From the NCBI GenBank assembly GCA_902783515.1, contig CACZRK010000031.1, positions 1-14,422 of the forward strand: DNA of 14,422 nt, written 5' to 3'. The position numbers and the translations under genes were made by a program. The notes under the pieces are model-generated. The model did not search any database and had not been told where the DNA came from. It saw only the letters and a program-made list of their open reading frames with translations. Source of the DNA: an uncultured Coriobacteriaceae bacterium. GTDB taxonomy: Bacteria > Actinomycetota > Coriobacteriia > Coriobacteriales > UMGS124. Positions 6,417 through 13,240 of this stretch are shown in pieces (position 1 is the first letter of the stretch; the number at the start of each line of letters is the position of its first letter).

Positions 6417-9041
6417 GTGAAATCGTCCGAAATTCGAGAGTCGTTCCTCACGTTCTTCGAGGAGAAGGGCTGCCGCCGCGTGGCGTCCTCCTCGCTGATC
6501 CCCGACGACCCGTCGCTTCTGCTCGCCAACGCGGGCATGAACCAGTTCAAGCAGTACTACCTCGGCAAGAAGACGATGCCCGAGATCGGCGCGACGTCGT
6601 GCCAGAAGTGCCTGCGCACCAACGACATCGACAACATCGGTCATGACGGCCGTCACCTCTCGTTCTTCGAGATGCTTGGCAACTTCTCGTTCGGCGGCTA
6701 CACCAAGCGCCAGGCCTGCGAGTGGGCGTTCGAGTTCATCACGAGCCCGAAGTACCTGAACCTGCCGCTGGAGAAGCTGTACTTCACGATCTACACCGAG
6801 GACGACGACGCCCACGACATCTGGCGCGAGATCGGCGTGCCGGAGGACCACATCTCCCGGCTCGGCGAGGAGGACAACTTCTGGGCGGCCGGCCCGACCG
6901 GCCCCTGCGGCCCGTGCTCCGAGATCTACTACGACCAGGGCCCCGAGGTCGGCTGCGGCCGCCCCGACTGCAAGCCGGGCTGCGACTGCGACCGCTTCCT
7001 GGAGTTCTGGAACCTCGTGTTCACGCAGTACGACCGTCAGGAGGACGGCTCCTTCGTGGACCTGCCGCACCAGAACATAGACACCGGCATGGGCCTGGAG
7101 CGCATCTCCGCCATCACGCAGGGCAAGTCCACCAACTACGACGGTGACATCCTGAGCGGCCTCATCGCGACCGGCGAGCGCCTGACCGGCCTGACGTACG
7201 GCGCCGACGAGAAGGCGGACATGTCGCTGCGCATCCTCGCCGACCATGCGCGCGCCGTCACCTTCATGATCGGCGACGGCATCCTGCCGTCCAACGAGGG
7301 CCGCGGCTACGTCCTGCGCCGCCTGCTGCGCCGCGCGATCTACCACGCGCGCATGCTCGGCCTGGAGGGTCACTTCCTCGGCACCTACATCGACCAGGTC
7401 ATCCAGACGATGGGCGGCTTCTACCCCGAGATCGTGCGCAACGCCGAGCTCATCCACCGCATCGCCGAGGCGGAGGAGGACCGCTTCTCCGCGACGCTGC
7501 GCACCGGCCAGGCGTACCTGGACGAGGCGCTCGCGGCGCTGCCCGCCGGCGCGACGCTCGGCGGCGACGTCGCCTTCAAGCTGCACGACACGTACGGCTT
7601 CCCGATCGACCTCACGATCGAGGCCGCGCAGGCCGCCGGCCACGGCGTTGACGAGGAGGGCTTCGCCGCCGCGATGAACGAGCAGCGCGAGCGCGCCCGC
7701 GCCCAGGTCAAGGACGTGGTGTGGGGCAAGTTCGACACGGTCTGGGTCGCCCTGTCCGACAAGCTCGGCGCCGACGAGTTCGTGGGCTACGACCAGGACT
7801 CCTGCGAGACCCGCGTCCGCGCGCTCGTCAGCGGGGACGCCGCCGTCGACGAGGCGACCGAGGGGCAGAAGGTGGACGTCCTGCTGGCGCAGACGCCCTT
7901 CTACGCCGAGATGGGCGGCCAGGTCGGCGACACCGGCATGATCGAGGGCGAGGGCTTCAAGCTGCAGGTCCTCGGCACCACGAAGGCCGAGAAGGTGCTG
8001 ACCGTGCACCACTGCCAGGTCCTGGCGGGCACCGTGACGACGGGCGACGACTGCACGGCGACCATCGACGTGCAGCGCCGCGCGCGCATTCGCCGCAACC
8101 ACACCGCGACCCACATCCTGCACGCCGCGCTGCGCCAGGTCCTCGGCACGCACGTGAACCAGGCGGGCTCGCTCGTGGAGCCCAACCGCCTGCGCTTTGA
8201 CTTCACGCACTTCCAGGCCATGACGCCCGCCGAGATCACCGAGGTCGAGCGCATCTGCAACGAGAAGATCATGTCCGACCTGCCCGTGACCACGCGCGTC
8301 TGCGGCATCGACGAGGCCCGCGCGTCCGGCGCGACGGCGCTGTTCGGCGAGAAGTACGGCGACACGGTCCGCGTCGTGGACGTGCAGGGCTTCTCCCGCG
8401 AGCTCTGCGGCGGCACGCACGTGCGCCACACCTCCGAGATCGGCCTGCTGAAGATCGTCTCCGAGGGCTCAGCCGCCGCGAACACGCGCCGCATCGAGGC
8501 AGTGACCAGCTTTGACGCCCTGCGGGTCCTCAACGACCGCTCCGCCGCTCTTGACGAGGTCGCCGCGGCGCTTCGCGTGCCGGCGCGCGACGCGGTCGCC
8601 AAGGCCAACGAGCTCGTCGAGGAGGTCAAGGCCTACCAGGACGCCGAGCGCAAGGCGCGCCGCGAGGCGGCGGCCGAGAAGGTGTCCGGCGCGCTGGAGA
8701 ACGTGCTGAACGCCGGCTACCCCCTGGTGGTCGCCAGGATCGACGGCCTTGACGCCGAGGGCCTCCGCGGCGAGTGGGACCTTATTCGCGACAGGCTCGC
8801 CGCGCCGGGCGCCTGCGTGCTCGGCAGCGTGACGCCTTCCGGGTCGCCGCTGCTGCTGGCGGCCGGCACCGACGAGGCTGTCGCGGCGGGCTTCAACGCT
8901 GGCAAGGTCATCAAGACGATCGCGAAGGCCATCCTGGGCGGCGGTGGCGGCCGCCCGCAGATGGCGCAGGCCGGCGGCAAGAACGCCGACGGCATCGACG
9001 ACGCGCTCGCGCTCGCACGCGCCGAGCTCGTGAAGGCGTAG
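6417..9041 (+). CDS. alaS: Alanyl-tRNA synthetase
   Basis: An 874-residue class II synthetase that charges tRNA-Ala, of normal length (E. coli 876). The catalytic core has motif 2 around CQKCLRTNDIDNIG at 62-75 and motif 3 with DTGMGLERI at 222-230, plus the family's cysteine-rich insert before FLEFWNLVF at about 180-202. The editing domain, which removes mischarged serine and glycine, has the zinc ligands H562, H566 (HTATH), C664 and H668 (CGGTH). The C-terminal DHHA1-type domain ends with a glycine-rich GGGGGRPQMAQAGGKN stretch. The start is GTG 6417, seven bases after AAGGAG at 6404-6409; the peptide begins MKSSEIRESF as in other AlaRS proteins. The frame stays open far upstream into the permease gene, but that is noise. 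The 214-base gap before it is the largest in the window and carries two hairpins. ruvX starts 3 bases after the stop. Confidence 0.98.
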   Translation: MKSSEIRESFLTFFEEKGCRRVASSSLIPDDPSLLLANAGMNQFKQYYLGKKTMPEIGATSCQKCLRTNDIDNIGHDGRHLSFFEMLGNFSFGGYTKRQACEWAFEFITSPKYLNLPLEKLYFTIYTEDDDAHDIWREIGVPEDHISRLGEEDNFWAAGPTGPCGPCSEIYYDQGPEVGCGRPDCKPGCDCDRFLEFWNLVFTQYDRQEDGSFVDLPHQNIDTGMGLERISAITQGKSTNYDGDILSGLIATGERLTGLTYGADEKADMSLRILADHARAVTFMIGDGILPSNEGRGYVLRRLLRRAIYHARMLGLEGHFLGTYIDQVIQTMGGFYPEIVRNAELIHRIAEAEEDRFSATLRTGQAYLDEALAALPAGATLGGDVAFKLHDTYGFPIDLTIEAAQAAGHGVDEEGFAAAMNEQRERARAQVKDVVWGKFDTVWVALSDKLGADEFVGYDQDSCETRVRALVSGDAAVDEATEGQKVDVLLAQTPFYAEMGGQVGDTGMIEGEGFKLQVLGTTKAEKVLTVHHCQVLAGTVTTGDDCTATIDVQRRARIRRNHTATHILHAALRQVLGTHVNQAGSLVEPNRLRFDFTHFQAMTPAEITEVERICNEKIMSDLPVTTRVCGIDEARASGATALFGEKYGDTVRVVDVQGFSRELCGGTHVRHTSEIGLLKIVSEGSAAANTRRIEAVTSFDALRVLNDRSAALDEVAAALRVPARDAVAKANELVEEVKAYQDAERKARREAAAEKVSGALENVLNAGYPLVVARIDGLDAEGLRGEWDLIRDRLAAPGACVLGSVTPSGSPLLLAAGTDEAVAAGFNAGKVIKTIAKAILGGGGGRPQMAQAGGKNADGIDDALALARAELVKA

Positions 9042-9044
9042 GAG

Positions 9045-9491
9045 ATGCGCGTCCTCGCCCTGGACATCGGGGAGAAGCGCGTCGGCGTCGCCTTCGCGGA
9101 CACCGCCATCAACGTCGCGATGCCGCTGAAGGTGATGCCCGCCCCTGAGGTGGAGGGCGTCACGCGCACGTTCAGGCGCCTGATCGAGGATTATGAGCCG
9201 GAGCTGCTGATATCAGGCCTCCCGCTCTCGCTGTCCGGCGAGCGCGGGAGGCAGGCGACTCGGGTGGAGACGGTCGCGCGGCACGTCGCCGAGACGGTCG
9301 GCCTGCCGCTGGAGTTCGTGGACGAGCGCCTGTCGTCCACGCAGGCGAAGCGGATCATGCACGAGCAGGGGATGACGGAGCGCGAGATGCGGGGTAAGCT
9401 TGACAGCGTGGCGGCCTCGATCTTCCTGCAGTCGTGGCTGGACAGGCAGAGCATCCTTGCCTCGGAGGACGAATCTTCGGAGGACGAATGA
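9045..9491 (+). CDS. ruvX: RuvX/YqgF family RNase H-fold nuclease (pre-16S rRNA processing / Holliday junction resolvase-like)
   Basis: A 148-residue RNase H-fold protein of the YqgF family, implicated in 16S rRNA 5'-end maturation and, in mycobacteria, in Holliday junction resolution. The expected acidic active-site residues are present: D7 in LALDIGEKRVGVA (4-16), E94 in FVDERLSSTQA (91-101) and D120 in DSVAASIFLQ (120-129). The glycine-rich ISGLPLSLSGERG segment at 56-68 is also typical. ATG 9045 follows the alaS stop by 3 bases, with AAGG at 9033-9036. The acidic tail SEDESSEDE is encoded by an exact 13-base direct repeat. The stop overlaps the mltG start as ATGA, so alaS, ruvX and mltG are very likely one transcript. 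This linkage is seen in many Gram-positive bacteria. Confidence 0.96.
   Translation: MRVLALDIGEKRVGVAFADTAINVAMPLKVMPAPEVEGVTRTFRRLIEDYEPELLISGLPLSLSGERGRQATRVETVARHVAETVGLPLEFVDERLSSTQAKRIMHEQGMTEREMRGKLDSVAASIFLQSWLDRQSILASEDESSEDE
9462..9489 (+). repeat. Direct repeat of a ribosome-binding-site segment at the ruvX-mltG junction
   Basis: TCGGAGGACGAAT occurs at 9462-9474 and again at 9477-9489, a period of 15 bases that preserves the ruvX frame. The second copy supplies GGAGG and the first bases of the mltG start; the first copy has the same GGAGG but is followed by C instead of G, so it lacks a start codon. It looks like a short tandem duplication. Confidence 0.8.
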
Positions 9492-10654
9492 GTCTCAAAC
9501 CGATCGACCCGCGCATGCTGAAGGACCCCGAGGAGAGCACCGAGGAGTTCGCGACAGGCGCGACGGCCATGCACCACTACGAGAACGTGAAGGTCGCCGC
9601 CCATGAGGAGGCGTCCAAGCGCAAGCACGTGCTGTGGCTGGTCGTCGCGATCCTCGCGGTCGCGCTCGTCGCCATCGGCACGACGGTCGTCATCCGGCAC
9701 TTCCAGACGCAGAGCGTGGCGGGCGTGGAGGCAGGCACGCCGGTGACGGTGACCATCACCTCCGGCTCGGGCGACGGCGATATCGCCCAGCTGCTGCAGT
9801 CCGCCGGCATCATCGACAGCACGAAGAGCTTCATGGAGGCGGTGAGCAAGGCGAACGCGGACGGCAAGCTCAAGGGCGGCACGTACACGATCGCGGCTGG
9901 CAGCGACCCGAGCGACGTCGTGGCGGCGCTCATGAAGGGCCCGGACACGGTGAAGCTCACGATCGCCGAGGGGCTCACCGTCCAGCAGACGGCGGACAAG
10001 GTCCAGGATACCCTGGGCATCCCCGCAAGCGACTTCCTCGCGCAGGCGAAGGCGTCCAACTACGTCACCGACTACCCGTTCCTCGCCGGGGCGTACGACG
10101 ACTCGCTGGAGGGCTTCCTCTTCCCGGAGACGTACAGCTTCTCCGGCGGCGAGACGGCTGACGACGTGATCCGCGCCATGCTCGACCAGTTCAAGTCGGT
10201 CATCTCCACGATCGACCTGACGACGGCGACGCAGGGCGGCGTCACGCTGAACGAGTACCAGATTGTCGTGCTCGCCTCGCTCATCGAGCGCGAGACCGCG
10301 GTGAGCTCCGAGCGGCCGCTCGTCGCCTCGGTCATCTACAACCGCCTGAACGCCGGGATGTACCTGCAGATCGACGCGGCGATCGCCTACGCGCTCAACA
10401 AGACGGGCCTGCTCACCGAGGCCGACCTGCAGGTGGACTCGCCGTACAACGTATACACGAACCACGGGCTGACGCCGGGGCCGATCTGCTCGCCGTCCGC
10501 CGAGTCGATCAGGGCCGCGGCCGCGCCCGCCGCGACGGGCTACTACTACTACGTCGCCTCAAGCGCCCTTGACGGCACGCACGTCTTCTGCGAGACGGAC
10601 GAGGAGTTTGAGGCGGCGCGCGAGGCGTACAACGCCGCGATGGGCATCGGCTAG
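9488..10654 (+). CDS. mltG: Endolytic murein transglycosylase MltG (YceG-like)
   Basis: A 388-residue membrane-anchored lytic transglycosylase that cleaves nascent glycan strands and is thought to end peptidoglycan chain growth. A cytoplasmic N-terminus of about 46 mostly polar residues precedes one membrane helix at about 47-70. The extracellular part has a LysM-like subdomain followed by the YceG domain. The catalytic glutamate lies in ASLIERETA at 263-271 (aligned region to E218 of E. coli MltG). The conserved VASVIYNRLNAGMYLQIDAAIAY (split at 279-289 and 290-301) and SPYNVYTNHGLTPGPICSPS (318-337) motifs follow. ATG 9488 overlaps the ruvX stop by four bases and has GGAGG at 9479-9483, only four bases away, so translation is probably coupled. 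The cytoplasmic tail includes an acidic DPEESTEEF patch. A structured 85-base gap follows. Confidence 0.96.
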   Translation: MSLKPIDPRMLKDPEESTEEFATGATAMHHYENVKVAAHEEASKRKHVLWLVVAILAVALVAIGTTVVIRHFQTQSVAGVEAGTPVTVTITSGSGDGDIAQLLQSAGIIDSTKSFMEAVSKANADGKLKGGTYTIAAGSDPSDVVAALMKGPDTVKLTIAEGLTVQQTADKVQDTLGIPASDFLAQAKASNYVTDYPFLAGAYDDSLEGFLFPETYSFSGGETADDVIRAMLDQFKSVISTIDLTTATQGGVTLNEYQIVVLASLIERETAVSSERPLVASVIYNRLNAGMYLQIDAAIAYALNKTGLLTEADLQVDSPYNVYTNHGLTPGPICSPSAESIRAAAAPAATGYYYYVASSALDGTHVFCETDEEFEAAREAYNAAMGIG

Positions 10655-10685
10655 GCATGTGATCGCGCTCCCCACGTGTGCGGGG

Positions 10686-10719
10686 GACGCGCGGGGCGTC
10701 GCGCCACGCGACGCGCGTC
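10686..10719 (+). promoter_or_regulatory. GC-rich hairpin between mltG and the prepilin peptidase gene
   Basis: GACGCGC at 10686-10692 pairs with GCGCGTC at 10713-10719, and inside it GTCGCG (10698-10703) pairs with CGCGAC (10707-10712) over a CCA loop, with a five-base bulge on the left. An alternative 8-bp inner stem uses 10696-10703 and 10707-10714. There is no T run, so it is not a typical intrinsic terminator. It ends just before the purine-rich AGGAAGTGGGGGA leader of the next gene, so it could also affect translation or transcript stability. Confidence 0.4.
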
Positions 10720-10739
10720 GAGGAAGTGGGGGACGGGTG

Positions 10740-11222
10740 ATGGCGCCGGTCGCCGGGGGAGTCGTGAGCGCACGAGTCCTCCTCGCGATCGGCGCCATCC
10801 TCGTCAACGCGCTGTTAGGTCTCAGCGACGCGCGGACGCGCCGGCTGCCCGACGGTCTCGTCGGCGCGCTCGCGCTGCTCGGCTTGGCCGACGCCTCGCT
10901 TGCCGCGCTCGGCGTCGGCGCCCCCGCGCCACTTGTCACCCGCGTCGCGTGGGCGCTCACCGCGCTCTGCGCGCTGACGGCGGCGGAGCTCGCGTGGCGC
11001 CGGCTGCGCGGCGTGGCGGGGATCGCGGGCGGAGACGTGAAGATGATCGCCGCGATCGCGCTGTGGGCAGGGCCCGACGTCGCGCTCGTCGTGGGGGCCG
11101 CCTGTGCCGTCGCCTCCCTCGTGGCGCTCGTGCGCGGCGCGCGCACGTTCGCGCTTGGGCCGTACCTCGCGGTTTTTAGCTGTTTGCAGCTCGTTCACAC
11201 GCTTGTGAACATCGCCGTGTAA
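10740..11222 (+). CDS. Small A24-family prepilin peptidase (TadV/CpaA-like)
   Basis: A 160-residue hydrophobic protein of peptidase family A24, whose members cut the leader of type IV or Flp-type prepilins at the cytoplasmic membrane face. The two catalytic aspartates are visible: D30 in LSDARTRRLPD (28-38) and D99 in IAGGDVKMIAAIALW (95-109), which matches the family GxGDxK motif with G97-G98-D99-V-K101. There are about four to five membrane segments. It lacks the N-terminal zinc/methylase domain of full PilD enzymes, as in the short TadV type. ATG 10740 is preceded by GGGGGA at 10728-10733; an in-frame GTG at 10737 is a close alternative, and the frame is open further upstream without good sites. 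No pilin, secretion ATPase or tad gene is in the window, so its substrate must be encoded elsewhere. The stop is one base from the earliest possible aroK start. Confidence 0.85.
   Translation: MAPVAGGVVSARVLLAIGAILVNALLGLSDARTRRLPDGLVGALALLGLADASLAALGVGAPAPLVTRVAWALTALCALTAAELAWRRLRGVAGIAGGDVKMIAAIALWAGPDVALVVGAACAVASLVALVRGARTFALGPYLAVFSCLQLVHTLVNIAV
11178..11210 (+). promoter_or_regulatory. Two adjacent perfect palindromes, candidate operators upstream of aroK
   Basis: AGCTG-TTTG-CAGCT (11178-11191) and GTTCACA-CGCT-TGTGAAC (11193-11210) lie one base apart in a patch that is AT-rich compared with its surroundings. Both are inside the last codons of the prepilin peptidase gene and 14-106 bases before possible aroK starts. 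A half-site of 7 bp with an 18-bp footprint fits a dimeric repressor site. The symmetry is seen directly; the protein and function are unknown. Confidence 0.4.
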
Positions 11223-11283
11223 GATGGGTCCCGTACGAGATGGAGATCGTGAACTGTCAATCGCGTGTGTGGACCTGATCGTC

Positions 11284-11880
11284 ATGAGTGTGCCTCAGCC
11301 TTCGGATAGGTGCGTCGCCGCATGCACCCCGCCCACCCGCCTCACGAGCGGGTACACCTGTCATAGCGGGTGTGACCATATCTTCTTCATCGGCTTTCTC
11401 GGGGCCGGCAAGTCAACGCTGGCGCGCAACCTGGGCGCGCTGTTCAATCGCCGCCACGTGGACACCGATCGCATGGTCGTGCATCATGAGCACGCGAGCG
11501 TCGCGCAGATCTTCGCCCGCATCGGCGAGCGGGGGTTCCGCGACCTTGAGGTGGACGCCCTGCGCTCTCTGCGCACGCAGAAGAGCTACCTCGTGTCGTG
11601 CGGCGGCGGCATCGTGGAGCGCCCCGAGAGCGTCGCCCTGATGCGCTCCATGGGCAAGGTCGTGTTCCTGGACATCGATCTGGACGGCGCCCTCGCGCAC
11701 ATCGCGCACCCTGAGATCCGGCCTGACCTCGGCACCTACGAGCAGGCGCGGGACCTGCTCGCGCACCGCAGGCCGCTGTATGCCAGCGCGGCGGACTACA
11801 CGATCGACATCAGGGGTATGTCATTCTCCGACGTCGCCTACCTGGTGGGCGACTACCTGTACGAGGTCGGCCTGCTCTAG
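11284..11880 (+). CDS. aroK: Shikimate kinase with N-terminal cysteine-containing extension
   Basis: Shikimate kinase phosphorylates shikimate at the 3-hydroxyl, the fifth step of the chorismate pathway. From ATG 11284 the product is 198 residues. Walker A is GFLGAGKST at 37-45, the shikimate/magnesium motif DTD at 60-62, the FRDLE arginine at 86, the GGG loop at 107-109, the RPDL lid region at 147-150, and HRRPLY with the conserved nucleotide/substrate arginine at 161-166. Most family members begin only a few residues before Walker A, but here no ATG, GTG or TTG occurs in frame after 11290, so a stretch of at least about 30 extra residues must be translated. It contains C10, C14, C26 and C30, two C-x3-C pairs. 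Start position is uncertain: ATG 11224 would give 218 residues and GTG 11269 or 11290 are possible; none has a strong ribosome binding site. Confidence 0.9.
   Translation: MSVPQPSDRCVAACTPPTRLTSGYTCHSGCDHIFFIGFLGAGKSTLARNLGALFNRRHVDTDRMVVHHEHASVAQIFARIGERGFRDLEVDALRSLRTQKSYLVSCGGGIVERPESVALMRSMGKVVFLDIDLDGALAHIAHPEIRPDLGTYEQARDLLAHRRPLYASAADYTIDIRGMSFSDVAYLVGDYLYEVGLL
11351..11377 (+). other. Hairpin within the aroK 5' coding region
   Basis: GGT-ACACC at 11351-11358 pairs with GGTGT-G-ACC at 11369-11377 (one bulged G), with a ten-base loop. It lies just before the codons for the conserved start of the kinase domain. It may be coincidental in a GC-rich gene. Confidence 0.25.
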
Positions 11881-11902
11881 AGCCGCGGCCGACGCACAAG
11901 AG

Positions 11903-11941
11903 GGGGCGCCTCCGCGGACGAAGGGCCGCAGGTCGCGCCCC
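11903..11941 (+). promoter_or_regulatory. GC-rich hairpin between aroK and the M24 peptidase gene
   Basis: GGGGCGC at 11903-11909 pairs perfectly with GCGCCCC at 11935-11941, and GCGG (11914-11917) with CCGC (11926-11929) inside it. There is no T run after the stem. It ends six bases before the AAAGAGAGG binding site at 11947-11955. It could be a weak terminator or processing/stability element, or affect ribosome access; the sequence does not decide. Confidence 0.4.
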
Positions 11942-11961
11942 ACGTCAAAGAGAGGTGTCCC

Positions 11962-13080
11962 ATGGCCGTAAGCGACAGGCTGCACGTCTCGTCCGTGCGG
12001 GCGATGATGCACGAGCGCGGGTATGACGCGATCGTCATCCGCAACAACCCCGACATCCGCTGGCTCACCGGCGTGACGCGCGTGCTGGACGACGAGGTCG
12101 CGCACACCGTCCTCGTCACGCAGGACGAGCTGCTGCTGCACACCGACTCGCGCTACTTCAACGCCTTCGTGACCAAGCTGGGGGAGAAGTCGGCGTGGAC
12201 CGTCGACATGGACCCCGTCGGGCACGAGCGCTGGGCCGCCGAGCAGATCGCGAAGCGCTCCTGCCACGTCGTCGCCATCGAGGACACCCTAACCGTCGGC
12301 TTCCTGGAGGGCCTTGAGCACGCGATCTCGCAGGCGTCCGCCGCCTGCCTGCTCCCGCGCCTGCACGGCGACATCACCGAGATGCGCGCGGTGAAGGACG
12401 ACGACGAGGTCGCGCGCATGCGCGCCGCGCAGGCGACCACGGACGACGCCTACGACTTCATGTGCACGAGCATCCGCCCCGGCAAGACCGAGCTGCAGCT
12501 GCGCGCCGAGCTGGACAACTACATGCTGAGCCATGGCGCCGACAGCCTGGCGTTCGACACGATCGTCGCCTCCGGCCCCAACACGGCGAACCCGCACGCC
12601 CAGCCGAGCGGCCGCGTCGTCGAGAAGGGCGACTTCGTCCTCATGGACTTCGGCGCGGGTCTGAACGACTACAAGAGCGACATGACCCGCACGGTCGTCG
12701 TCGGCGAGCCGAACCAGGGGCAGCGCGACCTCTACGACCTCGTGCGCCGCGTGAACGAGGCGTGCGAGGCGTACCTCAAGCCCGGCGTCGTCGGGCACGA
12801 GGCGCACGAGCTCGCCGTCAAGATGATCACCGACGCGGGCTTCGGCGACTACTTCAAGCACGGGCTCGGCCACGGCGTCGGCGTGGAGATTCACGAGCAG
12901 CCGCGCCTCAGCAGGCTTGACGGCCACACGCTCGTCCCGGGCAACGTCGTGACGGTCGAGCCGGGCGTCTACCTGCCCGGCCTCGGCGGGGTGCGCCTGG
13001 AGGACTTCGGCGTCATCACCGAGACGGGCTACGACGTCTTCACACAGTCGTCGCACGAGCTGCGCGTCGTCGGGCGCTAG
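11962..13080 (+). CDS. Xaa-Pro aminopeptidase/dipeptidase (M24 family)
   Basis: A 372-residue M24 metallopeptidase, expected to act on peptides with proline in the second position. The N-terminal creatinase-type domain (about 1-130) starts like other PepP/PepQ relatives with YDAIVIRNNPDIRWLTG. The catalytic pita-bread domain has all five metal ligands: D229 and D240 in LMDFGAGLNDYKSDMTRT, H304 in GLGHGVGVEIHEQP, E333 in TVEPGVYLPG and E347 in VRLEDFGVIT. H212 (NPHAQPS) and H311 are the usual active-site histidines. Sequence alone does not separate aminopeptidase P from prolidase; the length and neighbours resemble B. subtilis YqhT. ATG 11962 has AAAGAGAGG at 11947-11955. efp follows after a 160-base gap containing its own promoter, so the two are adjacent but probably not strictly co-transcribed. 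Confidence 0.95.
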   Translation: MAVSDRLHVSSVRAMMHERGYDAIVIRNNPDIRWLTGVTRVLDDEVAHTVLVTQDELLLHTDSRYFNAFVTKLGEKSAWTVDMDPVGHERWAAEQIAKRSCHVVAIEDTLTVGFLEGLEHAISQASAACLLPRLHGDITEMRAVKDDDEVARMRAAQATTDDAYDFMCTSIRPGKTELQLRAELDNYMLSHGADSLAFDTIVASGPNTANPHAQPSGRVVEKGDFVLMDFGAGLNDYKSDMTRTVVVGEPNQGQRDLYDLVRRVNEACEAYLKPGVVGHEAHELAVKMITDAGFGDYFKHGLGHGVGVEIHEQPRLSRLDGHTLVPGNVVTVEPGVYLPGLGGVRLEDFGVITETGYDVFTQSSHELRVVGR

Positions 13081-13154
13081 GCGCCGCGGGGGGCGACGCT
13101 CCCGTTGCCGGGGCGCTCGAATCTAGAGATGCTCTGGTGACGCGCGCCGGCGGG

Positions 13155-13183
13155 TTGTGCGCCCTCTGAGCGCACGGTAGTAT
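13155..13183 (+). promoter_or_regulatory. efp: Promoter for efp with internal inverted repeat
   Basis: TTGTGC at 13155-13160 and TAGTAT at 13178-13183 are separated by exactly 17 bases, a good housekeeping-type match (four of six at the -35, five of six at the -10). The predicted start is near 13190, leaving a leader of about 50 bases. GTGCGC (13157-13162) and GCGCAC (13170-13175) form a 6-bp inverted repeat with a seven-base spacer that overlaps the -35 and most of the spacer, where a repressor could bind. Confidence 0.6.
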
Positions 13184-13240
13184 TCAAACGTTACGGTTCG
13201 TAGCATCAATGCGCAGGCATACGATTCGAAAGGTTCATCC

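Noticed and set aside
6414..8429. A 671-codon open frame on the minus strand inside alaS
   Set aside because: AlaS is fully supported in the opposite strand; this frame is a low-complexity shadow caused by high GC at third codon positions.
13081..13154. Intrinsic terminator after the M24 peptidase gene
   Set aside because: Only a 5-bp GCGCC/GGCGC pairing at 13081-13085 with 13112-13116 and no T run could be found.
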